From the NCBI RefSeq assembly GCF_003957375.1, contig NZ_CP025473.1:470001-534000 (forward strand): a stretch of DNA of 64,000 nt, written 5' to 3'. Both the position numbers and the translations under genes were made by a program. Shown piece after piece: positions 46,972 to 58,470 of this stretch (position 1 is its first letter; every line of letters begins with the position of its first letter). The stretch comes from Enterococcus mundtii (GTDB lineage: Bacteria; Bacillota; Bacilli; Lactobacillales; Enterococcaceae). The notes under the pieces are model-generated. The model worked only from the letters and a program-made list of their open reading frames with translations. It ran no database searches and was not told where the DNA came from.

Positions 46972-49900
46972 ATATCATAAATTAGTTGTTTTATGTACAA
47001 GTATTTTTTGTGTCCAAACCGTTGCACTCCCTACATCTGTGCTATTTTCAACTTCTGTAGAAGCAGTAGATGTGCAAGAAGTTACAACAGACAGCAGTAT
47101 GCTTGCGAATGACTATTTAGATGGGTTGAGGGAAGTGACGGAGGTCCCTTTACGTTTTTCTCCCAGCAACCTGCGAGTTACAGGTGAGGTAACAGAACCT
47201 GTATCCGTATCTTTTTATGCGAATAAACCAACACAAGAAGCCAAGATTCGTTTACCTAAAGAAGCAGTTGTGGATAAAGAGAGATTACCCGCTGGATTGA
47301 CTATTACAGAAACAGTGGAAGAGAATCATTGGCTACTCCACTCAGAGGCTCCAAGGGAAACATTTACGTTACCACTTATTTTTCAAGAAGTAGGAACTTA
47401 TGAAGCGTCTGTTGAAGAGGCGAAAACGACCATTTCTATCGATTCACCGACTACTTCTCTTGAACAAACAGAAGAAGAGCAAAAAAGTTTTGAACAAAAA
47501 GTTGATAATAGAACAGATGATGCTACAGAAGAGAGTCAACATGAACTATCAGAACCAGAAAATAATGATCCGTTTGTGGCGGAAACTGATGAACACGCAG
47601 ATGATGAAGCTGAGTCGTCAATAGAAAAGAAAGAAGCAACAGTAAACGAGTTTTCCGGTCAGATAGCGGAAGTTTCGACAATGGTAGAATTTCGCGAAGC
47701 CATTGCTGATCCGGATGTTTCAACGATTTCTGTTCAAGCGAATTTGACTGAAAGTACAGCCAATATCATGACGATCGACCGACCAATCAAGATACAAGGA
47801 AACGGTCATACACTGACTTTTGGGAACAATGGTTTTTATTTTCAATTCGCAGAAGTGAGTGAACCTACGACCTTTCGGATAGAGGACGCAACCGTGACAA
47901 AAACCGGTGCTACTCCTTTAGTCAACGCAACAACAGAAGTTAGTCGCAATTGGACATTAGAAATAGAAGATGTGGCAGAAGTCAATGCCAATACGATGCG
48001 ACTAGCATCAATTCCAGAAGGAACGGTTCAATTTACAGGTGGGACGAGTAACTTCACACGTACAAGTTCTGCACAAACTTTCATTGAAGCAAAAGAAGTC
48101 AAGGCAATCAATCAAGCGCAGGTGACGATCAGTCGTGGAAATGCCACGATTTTTCTAGCAGCTGCGACGGTTTCCGAACCTAAACTAACAATCGAAACCG
48201 GCGCAACTGTAACAATTACTACGACTTCGGGTGTAGCCAACGCGATTGATTTCAGAGGAGAAAATGCGGAAATCACACTCCAATCTGCTGGAAATTTAAC
48301 GATCAATACAGTAGGAACGACTGCTACTCCTACTAACACAAGTAATAATACGATTGCTATGACTGGATCAGGACCGAAAGTCACCGTTCGTGATAAAAGT
48401 AATTTGACGACGACAAGTACTGCAGCCAAAAGAGGGTTACATCTATCCGGGAATAATCCCCAGGTAATTGTGAATGATTCGAAATTATCTGTGACCTCAG
48501 CCACACAGTCAGCCATGAATCTATCAGGGAATACTCCTCAAGTGATCGTGGATAGCTCAGAACTATCAGTTACCTCTACTACCCAATCAGCAGTAAATCT
48601 ATCAGGGGAGGAGCCAACATTTTCTGTAACGAATAGTCATACTGATATTCGTTCTGAAACAGGAGCCACACTTGCCTTGACAGGTGTATCACCTAAAGTC
48701 AACTATGTGGGATCTACAGGGAGTTTAACAAGTACCACCGGACAACGATTGAATTTGATCGGCGATAATCCCCAGTTATCATTGGATCAGACCCAATTAT
48801 CAATGGGAGCTACTAGTGGTCGAGGGATTTATTTACAAGGAACGACGCCACAAGTGTTACTAAAACAAAGTACGATTGAAATAACAGATAGCCAACCTTC
48901 ACAAGGAATGATTTTACAAGGAGCAGACGCGCTGTTGGATTTAACAGAACACAGCGAACTGACAATTAATGGTGCCGGAACGGGAACATTTGAAAACATC
49001 CAAATTGGCGCCAATAACCCTCGTCCAGAACTCTCACTGACCGGTGCGTCTAAAGTGACGGTTGCTACTACGAGTGGTACAGGTGGTGCTTCGGATACGG
49101 CGAATAATGGGTTACATTTACGTGGTGAGCAACCAAAAATGACGCTATCAGAAGAATCAGAACTAAATGTTTCAGTTATTTCCAATGCGCGCCGAGGGGT
49201 CTATTTAAATGGTGCAGAGGCTGATCTGACAATCAAAGATAGCCAGCTTAATATAAATACACAAAGTGGGCAAGGGATTAATATAAATGGAAGCGATGCA
49301 CGATTTCATGCGATAAACAGCAAAACATCCATCGAAACAGTGGCTGGTCAACGCATGAATTTGATTGGAGCTTCACCTGTCTTAAATTTGGATAACAGTC
49401 ATCTGACGATGAAAACAATGACTGGTCGAGGAGTTTATTTGCAAGGAGCAACGCCACAAGTATTGTTAAATGAGAGTACGATTGAAATGACAGATACAGG
49501 TGCTTCTCAAGGAATGATTTTGGAAGGGACCGATGCTTTACTTTCTTTGAAAAAGAATAGTACCTTCACAGTTTCTGGTGGTGGAACAGGTACTACCGAA
49601 AATATTCAAGTTGGGAACAATAATGCGAGACCTAAGATAGACTTAGAAGGTGGTTCAAAATTAGGTGTAACCACTACCAGTGGAACAGGTGCAGGATCTG
49701 CTACAGCCAATAATGCCGTTCATCTCAGAGGAAATGAACCAGAACTAAATATAACAGATGGAGCGAGCATTTCAATTGATATTACTTCTGGCAATCGACG
49801 TGGAATAGTATTAACTGGAAATAATTCAACGACACTTGTTGATTCTAGTGATGTAAATTTAAAGCTAGAGGGTAGTGGCGTCGGTTATGCTGCAACAGGA

Positions 49901-52494
49901 ACTACCAATAAATTAGCCATCTCAAAGAGCCAGTGGGAGGCGAACGGAGCCGCCGGACACAATATTCATATGGTCGGCAACAATAGTACAGTCTTACTTG
50001 ATCACTCTGATGCTGTTTTTGAAGCAGCCAGCTCTGGTGGAAATATTTGGTTAGCAGGAGCAGATTCAGTACTTGCTATAGAAAATGGTGCCCGAGTAAA
50101 TGCAACATCAGATAATGCGAACAGTATAGCCATACATGGCGCACGTGCATTATTACAAATGAGTGGGTCTGAATCAAAGATGGAGATTATTAGTAATGTT
50201 GCAGCAGCCGAATTAAACGCAGCCGTTTTTTTAGGTGCTCCGAGTACGGGTGGGGGTGCTACAAACTCTAATGCTGAAGTTAGATTGACAGAAGGCGCAA
50301 AATTGAACATCCATGCAAATCGTGCCTCGGCATTAAGTTTGCTCAGTGCCAATGGTCAATTTAACTTATTAGAGAAGTCAGAATTAAATTTAACAGCAGG
50401 CAATACTGATTCATCAGCTAATGGTGCAGTTGCTGTACTGCGATTTATACGTGTTGGAGGATATCAGTTTACGATAGATAATGCAAAAATGAATATAAGT
50501 AAATCTGGAGGCAGAACACCAGGTATTCGAATGAATGGTGGAAATAACCATATTGAAATCAAGAATAAAGGTCAATTTTTTATTTATAATCCTGGGAATG
50601 GTACACCTATAAATCAAGATACTTCATCTGGGTTAGCCAATCAAGGGGTACATTATCCTAATGGTGGAAATAATTCTTTTGTAGTCGATGGTTTAGGCTC
50701 AAATGTACAAATTATTGCCGATAACGGTGCAGCGATCGATATGGAAAGTCAGGTAGGAGCAATTGAAGCGCGTGATGGAGCCACTTTCATTGCTCAAGGA
50801 AGAACAGCTACAGACGCGGCAGGAATATTCAATGCTGGAAATTTAACTGTTGATTTTGATAATCCATTATTTATGGACTTTAGAAATACTCGCGTTGGTG
50901 GGGGAACATATTTAACGTTAGTGGTGCATCGACACTAACTGCAACAAATAGTGATTTATCTGTTTGGCGAAAAGGCGCTGATTTGAATGGTGACCCCAAT
51001 TTAGACTTCCGAAGCATGGATTATTCGTTTACTGGAACAAATTTTAATACGTTAAGAGAGACAAGCGACCCCACACAGCTAAATACGGAAGTGTTTGGAA
51101 CTCTAGGTTTAACAGCATACAGTCGATTGAGTAGTAATAATGGTCGTTGGGCGATAGCAGATGAACTCAGAGTCCCAACCAATGCCGATACGAAAATTCA
51201 TGGGCGAGTGAGCCTTCCAGTGGGATTAGATGATAGTCGACCAGCTTGGGATGATGAAGCCGTGGTTACCATAGAAGTAGAATCACCTGCAAGAGAGAAA
51301 AAAGAGTATAAGGCAAAAACGGTAGGACACTCAGATGAATCACCAGGGATTAGTATCTACAATGAAGAACCTCGTGGTGGACTGTTTGAAGTACAGCTGG
51401 ATGAACCATTAGAAGCAGGTTCAAAAGTTCGAATCAGCAAGGTTGAGTTGAGTAGTGGGGAATTGACGACTGGATTTGACCATCAAATCTTGACAGAAAC
51501 AGTAGAAGTCTTTCCAATTGTTCCACCGAAACCAGCAACATTTGCTTCTTCGATCATTTCAAGAAATAGTCAAAAGATTGAAGGAGTTTCCGAGAATCCT
51601 GATGTATCGGTGACAGCTACTCATAATGGACAAAAAATCGACACAGAAAATGTCGAGGTGGATGAAAATGGGAAATTTAGCATTGACCTTAGTACCATTC
51701 AGTTAGCAGAAGACGATGAAATCCAAGTGTTTTTAAGAGACAAGAACGGTTCCGCAAAAGCAGCTGGAATTGTAAATCCGCCACTGACAAATGATGAACA
51801 AGGGAATATCAATCCAGCACAACCATTAGATTTCCATGATGTGACTTTTGCTGAGGCAACTATTTTAACTGTTGGAAATTTTGATCCTGTTGCGCCAGTC
51901 GACCCATTAGACCCTGAAAATGAAGTTCTTCCGGAAAATCAACCAGAACTTCCAGAAGAACAAGGAGCATTAAGTATCGATTTTATTTCTCGCTTCAATT
52001 TTGGGAAACAGAATATCTCAGTGAAGGATAAAACCTACTATGCCCAACCCCAACGTTTACTGAACGAAGATGGCACGGTCAATGAAATACAAGAACGACC
52101 AAACTTTATCCAAATCAGTGATCGTCGACCGGACAATGAGCGAAGTGGTTGGCAATTATCGGTTACCCAGAATGGACAATTCAGTAATCAAAATGGTCAT
52201 GAATTGATTGGTTCTGAGATCCAGTTACTCAATCAAGAACTAGTGACAGCTCAAGGCGGAACAGCGCCTGCGCTAAAAGAAGAAACTGGCCAAAAAATCA
52301 TACCAAATACTAAAAGAATCTTATTACAAGCAGATGAAAAATCTGGAACAGGAACCTGGATCTATCGTTTTGGGAATGCAGAGACAGCAGATAAAAGTGT
52401 TGGTTTGTATGTACCGAAAGGAACGAATCCAGAAGCCAAAGAATATTCAACGACACTTACTTGGGAATTGAGTAGTGTTCCAGAAAATCAATAA
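46937..52494 (+). pseudogene. Giant beta-helix repeat surface protein with C-terminal WxL domain, split by a one-base frameshift
   Basis: Frame 1 (46937-50938, up to 1333 residues) has a signal peptide, an acidic Glu-rich linker near 160-230, then many parallel beta-helix turns of about 26 residues (SGNTPQVIVDSSELSVTS type) including a 202-residue tandem duplication. It then stops at VHRH. The second frame (through 50983-52494) adds Ig-like domains and a WxL domain (SGWQLSVT, LTWELSS). One extra G in the GGGGG run near 50900 joins them as GGGNIFNVSGAST, giving about 1850 residues. The start may be ATG 46937, 46946 or 46958. A likely adhesin or glycan-binding protein; no catalytic motif seen. 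Confidence 0.88.
48740..49951 (+). repeat. Two tandem 606-bp coding repeats in the giant WxL gene
   Basis: Unit 1 (48740-49345) and unit 2 (49346-49951) each encode about 202 residues and begin GQRLNLIG and GQRMNLIG. They share RGIYLQG/RGVYLQG, TPQVLL, SQGMIL, GTGT.ENIQ and TTSGTG in the same order; similarity is weaker toward the end. Confidence 0.8.
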
Positions 52495-52530
52495 AAAAAG
52501 AGTTGTGATAGCCAGATACAGCTCCAAAAA

Positions 52531-52576
52531 ATAAGTCAGAAACCCCCAAGATTTTCGGGATTTCTGGCTTATTTTT
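52531..52576 (+). terminator. Terminator after the WxL locus
   Basis: AAGTCAGAAA pairs with TTTCTGGCTT around a CCC/GGG inner stem, followed by ATTTTT. Confidence 0.75.
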
Positions 52577-52734
52577 GCTAACATTCTTTTTTTAAATACA
52601 TTTACTCAGTTTTAGAGAGTATGAAATGACGAATAGTATTTCACTTCTTTCATCTTCTTAACACTGAGGGAAAAAAGTATTTTTCTATAGTAGAAAACTT
52701 TCTGTAAAAAAGTGCGAAGAAAACGAGAGATTTC

Positions 52735-52765
52735 TTTACACTAGAGTAACTATAACGTATATAAT
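52735..52765 (+). promoter_or_regulatory. Probable promoter of the cardiolipin synthase gene
   Basis: TTTACA (52735-52740) and TATAAT (52760-52765) are 19 nt apart, slightly long, 90 nt before the gene. Confidence 0.4.
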
Positions 52766-52855
52766 CTATATAAGGTGTGTTGTCACCATTAACGTTGATT
52801 GGCACAGAAAAAAGAAGCAACAAAAAAAACGAAGCGAGCGAATATGGAGATAAAT

Positions 52856-54385
52856 ATGATAAAGAATAAATTGCAACAATACAAAATATTATTGATATTA
52901 TTGATTCTTGTAGCTGTTTCGCTGATTATTTTTTTGAATCAAATCATTTATGCGTGGCTGATCGTGGAAATTTTTGCCTTTCTTCTTTGTGGCTATTTAG
53001 TGATTTTTGATCAAAGAGAAGCAACCTCTAAAATTGCTTGGATCTTAGCGTTATTATTTTTACCGGTCGTCGGGATCATGCTGTACTATCTGATTGGTCG
53101 TGAGCCACGATTACGCAAGTTATCGAAACAGCAACTAGACAATGAACGAAACATACAAGAGACGGTGTCCAAAATTCTTCAGGAACATTCAGAAATCATC
53201 CATGCCAAGCACGATCTTTCCAATGAGATTTTCCATCTTTCCGCAAAGTATCCAACAAAAGATAATCAATTGTCATTGTTAAAAGAAGGAGCGGATGCTT
53301 TTGCTTCATTGTTGCACGATATCAAACAGGCAATACATCATGTCCATGTTTTCTTCTATATTATAAAAGGGGATGAAACTGGCGAAGAACTAGTTGCTGC
53401 TTTGATCGAAAAAGCACAACAGGGAATCAAAGTACGTTTTATGTATGACAGTGTCGGATCAATTGCTTTCCCGAATCGATTATTAGATACGATGCGAGAA
53501 AATGGTGTAGAAGTACGAACCTATGATCTCTTGAACTCACCGTGGCTGAGTAACAAAGCCAATTGGCGTAATCATCGGAAAATCGTGGTGATCGATGGGG
53601 AAATTGCGCACACTGGTGGTATGAACATCGGGAATGAGTATAGTGGGCGCGGAAAAAAGTTTTCTTATTGGCGAGATACGAATGTTCGAATCGAAGGGCC
53701 TTCTGTACTCGAGTTGCAGGAATGTTTCATTTATGATTGGTTATTTCTCGATGAAGGGACAGAAACGATTACTTATTTTATCAATCAGCAAGATCTGTAT
53801 TTTCCATTACAAACGGAACAACCAAAAGGTTCAGAAATCGTACAGGTTGTTTACGGAGGGCCGTATGATCAAGAGAGGATCATCAAAGACTCTTTCAATG
53901 ACTTGATTGGTAAAGCAGTTGATTCGATCAAGATTGCTATGCCTTATTTTATTCCAGATGAAGAAACACTTGGGGCGCTTAGACGAGCAGCTCGATGTGG
54001 GATCAAAGTGCAATTGATCATACCAGGAAAAGGCGATCGCGGGATTTCATTTCATGGGACGAACTCGTTTATTGATGGGTTGTTATCGGCAGGAGTTGAA
54101 GTGTCGATCTACGATACAACTGCATTTATCCATTGTAAATATATGATCGTTGATGATGTGGTCGCAACGATTGGATCGACTAATTTTGATATTCGTAGTT
54201 TTTATCTCAATCATGAACTATCAATGTTCATTTATGGTCCATCAAAAACGATCGATGAATTGAACGTCCATTTTACAGAAGATTTAGCCCACGCCGAAAA
54301 GGTCAAAAAAGACGAATGGCAACGGCGAAGTGCATGGACGAAAATCAAAGAGAAAATCAGTGGCTTGTTTGTGCCGATACTTTAA
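52856..54385 (+). CDS. cls: Cardiolipin synthase (phospholipase D family)
   Basis: A 509-residue membrane enzyme joining two phosphatidylglycerols. Two N-terminal spans (about 8-50) precede a PLDc_N region with FLPVVGIMLYYLIGREPR, then two HKD motifs: HRKIVVIDGEIAHTGGMN and HCKYMIVDDVVATIGSTNFD. ATG 52856 is chosen since GGAG is 6 nt upstream; earlier in-frame starts (TTG 52799, ATG 52844) have weak sites. Confidence 0.93.
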   Translation: MIKNKLQQYKILLILLILVAVSLIIFLNQIIYAWLIVEIFAFLLCGYLVIFDQREATSKIAWILALLFLPVVGIMLYYLIGREPRLRKLSKQQLDNERNIQETVSKILQEHSEIIHAKHDLSNEIFHLSAKYPTKDNQLSLLKEGADAFASLLHDIKQAIHHVHVFFYIIKGDETGEELVAALIEKAQQGIKVRFMYDSVGSIAFPNRLLDTMRENGVEVRTYDLLNSPWLSNKANWRNHRKIVVIDGEIAHTGGMNIGNEYSGRGKKFSYWRDTNVRIEGPSVLELQECFIYDWLFLDEGTETITYFINQQDLYFPLQTEQPKGSEIVQVVYGGPYDQERIIKDSFNDLIGKAVDSIKIAMPYFIPDEETLGALRRAARCGIKVQLIIPGKGDRGISFHGTNSFIDGLLSAGVEVSIYDTTAFIHCKYMIVDDVVATIGSTNFDIRSFYLNHELSMFIYGPSKTIDELNVHFTEDLAHAEKVKKDEWQRRSAWTKIKEKISGLFVPIL

Positions 54386-54645
54386 TAGAAGCAACGGAAT
54401 CAGCGCCTAAGAACGTGCCATTAATTTAAGACAGAATAGACAAAGCGTTTCTTACGTGTTTGTTTCTTCTGTTTTTTCTTTTATCCTTTCTTAGTGTTTT
54501 ATAACAATACAATGCGCAATGAAATAAGTTTTTTTAGAGATATGCTACTATAGAGATAGATGTAAAGTGTTTTTTTACAGTTGGATCATACGAATTTACA
54601 TCTGTGGAAATGAGCTTTAAGACTTAGAAAGTAAGAGGTGATTTT

Positions 54646-56141
54646 GTGAAAAACAAACAGAAATCAGTCATTGTTCTGGGAGGTGGACTTGGTGGTTTGT
54701 CTGCTGCAGTTTCCTTAGCCCAAGAAGGATTCGACGTATCGCTATATGAAAAGAACGATCATTTAGGGGGAAATTGAACCGTTTAGAAGCAAATGGATTT
54801 GGCTTTGATCTAGGTCCATCGATTTTAACGATGCCCCAAATTTTTGAAAAACTGTTTCTCACGAGTGGCAAACAGATGGCAGATTACATTCCGATCGAAC
54901 GATTAGATTTGCAGTGGCGTTCTTTTTTTCCTGATCACACAACGATTGATCTATACAGTGATTTAACGAAAATGGCTCAAGAAAATCCTTTGCTGACTGT
55001 AAAAGACATGAGGGAGTATCAAGATTTTTTAGACTATGCGAAGGAAATCTATGCGGCCACAGAAGTCGGTTATTTTGACAAAGGGCTTGATTCGACCATG
55101 GAGATTTTAAAAGAACATGGTGTGATCAAAGCGTTGAAAGGATTTGATTATTTTTCTTCGATGCATGATGGGATCGCTAAACGTGTGAGTCATCCTAAAA
55201 TGCAGGAGATGCTCGGTTATTTTAGTAAGTATGTTGGTTCGTCTCCTTATGATGCACCTGCTGTTTTGAATATGATGATCTATATGCAACATGCGCAAGG
55301 GGTTTGGTATGTACCAGGTGGGATGCACAAGATTGCGGAAGGAATCGTGAAACTTGGGAAAGAGATTGGCGTGACATTCCATACCGGCATTTATGTTGAA
55401 AAATTAAATGTAGAGGATGATCAGATCCGTTCGGCACGACTAGCAGATGGGACGGTGATCGAAGCAGATTATTTTGTTTCGAATATGGAAGTCATCCCGG
55501 CTTATGAACAGTTATTAGATGAAAAACCAGCGTTTACTGAGAAGTTAGAAAAGAAATTTGAACCAGCAAGTTCAGGGTTTGTCTTGCATTTAGGTGTTAA
55601 TAAAGAATATCCGCAATTAGCCCATCATAATTTTTTCTTTTCAAATGCAGAGAAAGAAAATTTTGATCAAAACTTCCATCAGCACCAGTTGCCAGAAGAC
55701 CCAACGATCTATTTGGTGAATGTGAATAAGACTGATCCTTCCCAAACGATCGAAGGGCATGAGAATATCAAGATTTTACCTCATATCCCTTATCTACAAG
55801 ATCAACCATTTACAGAAGCAGAATATGATGCTTTTCGTGAACGTATTTTGATCAAATTGGAAACGATGGGGCTAACGGATTTGAGAAAACATATTGTCTA
55901 TGAAAATCGTTGGACCCCGGAAGATATCCAAAAAAATTATTTATCACATCGTGGAGCAATCTATGGGACTGTATCTGATCGCAAGAAAAATCATGGATTC
56001 AAACATGCAAAACATAGTGAGTGCTATGACAACTTATACTTTGTAGGTGGGACAGTCAATCCAGGTGCAGGTATGCCCATGGTCACTTTGAGTGGGCAAC
56101 AAGTGAGTGACAAGATTGCCCAAAGAGAAGCAGATGTATAG
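54646..56141 (+). pseudogene. Carotenoid desaturase/oxygenase (CrtN/CrtP family), split by a one-base frameshift
   Basis: GTG 54646 (AAGAGGTGATTTT upstream) starts a FAD-binding N-terminus [20 protein letters not shown] ending at HLGGN and a TGA at 54774. The rest (54774-56141, [17 protein letters not shown]... VNPGAGMPMV) continues in another frame. One extra G in the GGGGG run at about 54765 joins them as [14 protein letters not shown], giving 498 residues, normal for CrtN/CrtP. Followed by CrtQ- and CrtO-like genes, as in staphyloxanthin synthesis, where CrtP oxidises diaponeurosporene; CrtP is thus the better guess. Confidence 0.85.
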
Positions 56142-56156
56142 GAAGGAAGGCTTATT

Positions 56157-57236
56157 TTGGTACTAATAATGATCGTCCTTTTTGTCGCTTGGCTTTCAGG
56201 TTGGTGTATCTTTTATCGACTGCCATTCATCACAAACCTAACCTCTGCAAAACGTTTTGATACAAATGTTTCAATCATTATTCCTGTACGTAACGAAGCA
56301 AATACGCTCCCAAAATTACTACAATCGATCCAAAGGCAAACGATCCAACCACGAGAAATCATCGTCGTGGACGATGCTTCCACTGACGATACAGCAAAAA
56401 TCGCCAAGAACTTAGATGCAATAGTTTACTCAAATGATCGTGAGCAGCATGGCAAGGCGGCTGCCTGTTGGTTAGGTGCAACAAAGGCCCAAAGTGAGCA
56501 TTTCATATTTTTAGACGCAGATACCTTTTTTCAGACAGACAATAGTTTGGAAAGACTATTGAAGGAATACGAAAAAAGAGGGAATAGTGGCTTGCTGTCG
56601 CTTCAACCGTTTCATCAAACTGTTCGCTTTTATGAACAGTTCTCGTTTGTTTTCAATGTGGTCATTCTAGTAGGGTTGAATACTTTTTCTGTGCTGGGTG
56701 AAAAATTAAAAGCAGCGGGGGCGTTTGGGCCGTGTATCTTATGCTCGAAAACCGATTATTTCCAAGTCGATGGGCATAAAGATATGCCTCGTGGGATCTT
56801 AGATGATATGGCTTTAGCCAAACGTTTTCAAAAGGCAGGATTTCCCATCCATTTATATGGTGGGAAAGAGTTGATTGCTTTTCGCATGTATCCTGAAGGT
56901 TTCAAGCAATTGATCCAAGGGTGGACAAAGGATTTTGCCACAGCTTCTAGAGCAACCAATCCCTTTATTTTGTTAGGAGTCATCCTCTGGATAAGTGGTG
57001 GAGTTGGCTCAGTGTTGGCTTTTGGTATGGAACAATGGCCGCTCGCACTGGTCATTTATTGCCTGTATGTGCTCCAATGTATTGTATTTGCCAAACGTGT
57101 AGGAAATTTCAAGCCGCTTTTCTTGTTCGTTTTTCCGTTCTTTTTTATCTTCTTTCTTTTCTTGTTTTTGTGGTCGTTGATCCAAACCTATCTTTTGAAA
57201 TCAGTGACTTGGAAAGGAAGAAAAATCAAACTTTAG
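56157..57236 (+). CDS. crtQ: Family 2 glycosyltransferase, CrtQ-like (diaponeurosporenoate glucosyltransferase)
   Basis: A 359-residue membrane glycosyltransferase. N-terminal span, GT-A domain with SIIIPVRNEANTLPKLLQS, VDDASTDDT, the DAD motif in FLDADTFF, and the late acidic DDMALAKRFQ. Then three C-terminal spans. The start is TTG 56157 with GGAAGGAAGG 6 nt upstream. In the staphyloxanthin pathway CrtQ adds glucose to the carotenoid acid. The neighbours support this. Confidence 0.82.
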   Translation: MVLIMIVLFVAWLSGWCIFYRLPFITNLTSAKRFDTNVSIIIPVRNEANTLPKLLQSIQRQTIQPREIIVVDDASTDDTAKIAKNLDAIVYSNDREQHGKAAACWLGATKAQSEHFIFLDADTFFQTDNSLERLLKEYEKRGNSGLLSLQPFHQTVRFYEQFSFVFNVVILVGLNTFSVLGEKLKAAGAFGPCILCSKTDYFQVDGHKDMPRGILDDMALAKRFQKAGFPIHLYGGKELIAFRMYPEGFKQLIQGWTKDFATASRATNPFILLGVILWISGGVGSVLAFGMEQWPLALVIYCLYVLQCIVFAKRVGNFKPLFLFVFPFFFIFFLFLFLWSLIQTYLLKSVTWKGRKIKL

Positions 57237-57480
57237 GAGGTTTTTATGCCACTGATCCATTTGACCACTGGAGTATTAGTGATGCTCGACATTCTTGCCT
57301 GGTTTATTTTTCATTTGGGTATATCCTTTGGTGTACGTCAAATTTCTGACTCTTTTTTTGAAAGAAAGCGTCGTTGGTTTCGTTCTTTTTCTTTTGAAAA
57401 GCAAGGAGTTATTTGGGAGAAAAAATTTCAGATCAAAAAATGGAAAGACAAGCTGCCAGATGGTACTGTGATTGCCAAGA
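57215..57480 (+). repeat. Direct imperfect repeat, copy A (crtQ end plus crtO start)
   Basis: About 265 nt from the last codons of crtQ through the first third of crtO recur, diverged, at 58471-58731. Confidence 0.85.
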
Positions 57481-57737
57481 GTGGATTCGATAAATCAAGA
57501 CTTGGTAAGACTGATTCTGCCGCACTGAAAAAATTCATCATTGAAACACAAAGAGCAGAGCTGACACATTGGCTATTGATCGCGCCAGCGTTCCTTTTCT
57601 TTTTGTGGAATCCCAAATGGGCGGGGTGGGTCATGGTTTTTTATGCGCTTTTTGTCAATATCCCATTTATTATGATCCAACGCTATAATCGGCCACGATT
57701 GGAACGAGCGTTCATTAGAAAAATGAGGAATAAGTAG
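57246..57737 (+). CDS. crtO: CrtO-like acyltransferase (glycosyl-diaponeurosporenoate acyltransferase)
   Basis: A 163-residue membrane protein with two hydrophobic hairpins: LTTGVLVMLDILAWFIFHLGISFGV near the start and WLLIAPAFLFFLWNPKWAGWVMVFYALFVNIPFI near the end. A conserved middle KKWKDKLPDG and C-terminal NIPFIMIQRYNRPRLER complete it. Length and motifs fit CrtO of staphyloxanthin synthesis, which adds the fatty acid. AGGAGG lies 5-6 nt before the ATG and 9 nt after the crtQ stop. Confidence 0.82.
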   Translation: MPLIHLTTGVLVMLDILAWFIFHLGISFGVRQISDSFFERKRRWFRSFSFEKQGVIWEKKFQIKKWKDKLPDGTVIAKSGFDKSRLGKTDSAALKKFIIETQRAELTHWLLIAPAFLFFLWNPKWAGWVMVFYALFVNIPFIMIQRYNRPRLERAFIRKMRNK

Positions 57738-57825
57738 CTTCTTAAAACGGATTTATGTTTCTTTTATGTTGTTTATATGTTGTCTTGGTGTTAATTATAA
57801 GTTGAAAAACAGCAGAGGTGATGAC

Positions 57826-58341
57826 ATGGAAACGACAAAAAAGAAACCAATCCATATCTCAATTGATGAGGATTTGAAAAAGGATGCTGAGCAATTATTT
57901 GCTGAGTTGGGTATGAATATGACAACCGCAATTACAGTTTTTTTAAAACAGTCTGTAACTAAACTGGCACTTCCTTTTAAAATTGAAAGGGGAAATCCGG
58001 CTACTTTGCAAGCGAGAAAAGATGCTGGAGATGGTAATATTCATGGTGGATTCAGCTCTGCTGATGGTTGCTGGAGGACTTTTTATACTTCACAATTCAA
58101 GCGAGACTATAAAAAAGCGAAAAAGCAGGGAAAAGATTTAGCAAAACTAAGAAAGATGCTATCTCTTTTGCAAAGGCAACATAAATGACCCGAACTGTAT
58201 CGTGATCATTATTTGACCGATAGTTATGTGGGATTTAGAGAATGGTATATCAGTCCTGATTAGCTATTAGTATATAAGCTTGATAATGATCAATTAATCT
58301 TGATACTTGCTAGGCTGGGATCTCACAGTGAATTTTTTTAA
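57826..58341 (+). pseudogene. Decayed DinJ/YafQ-type toxin-antitoxin module, antitoxin fused to broken toxin
   Basis: ATG 57826 (AGAGGTGATGAC upstream) begins a RelB/DinJ antitoxin (IHISIDEDLKKDAEQLFAELGMNMTTAI...). Without an antitoxin stop it runs into a YafQ-like toxin N-terminus (FYTSQFKRDYKKAKKQGKD). A TGA at 58186-58188 and a TAG at 58261-58263 (where YafQ has Trp of PDW) interrupt the toxin; the same frame then continues LLVYKLDNDQLIL to TAA at 58341. The toxin is surely inactive; the antitoxin part may still be made. It lies between two copies of the crtO start. Confidence 0.85.
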
Positions 58342-58372
58342 AGAAGTTGTGAAATAAATGGACAACTCAGAA

Positions 58373-58434
58373 AAATAAACGAGAAAACCCAAAACTTGTT
58401 TTTAAAGTGTTTGGATTCTCTCGTTTATTTTTTT
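58373..58434 (+). terminator. Terminator after the decayed toxin-antitoxin module
   Basis: AAATAAACGAGAAA pairs with TCTCTCGTTTATTT across an imperfect middle, followed by T-run at 58428-58434. Confidence 0.75.
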
Positions 58435-58470
58435 CTAGAAGCTATTAGAGAAATGGTGTAATCGTTTTTT

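Noticed and set aside
48400-50000. Regular repeats considered as a CRISPR array
   Set aside because: The repeats are in-frame protein repeats with drifting sequence, not identical short repeats with unique spacers.
47000-51000. Long open frames on the opposite strand of the giant WxL gene
   Set aside because: They are low-complexity mirror frames with no ribosome sites; the + strand frame has a signal peptide and repeats.
57826-58188. A novel fused antitoxin-toxin single protein
   Set aside because: The toxin half continues in the same frame beyond stops, so the fusion looks like decay, not a designed protein.
58189-58341. A complete functional YafQ toxin
   Set aside because: Two in-frame stop codons (TGA 58186, TAG 58261) and loss of the antitoxin stop show it is decayed.
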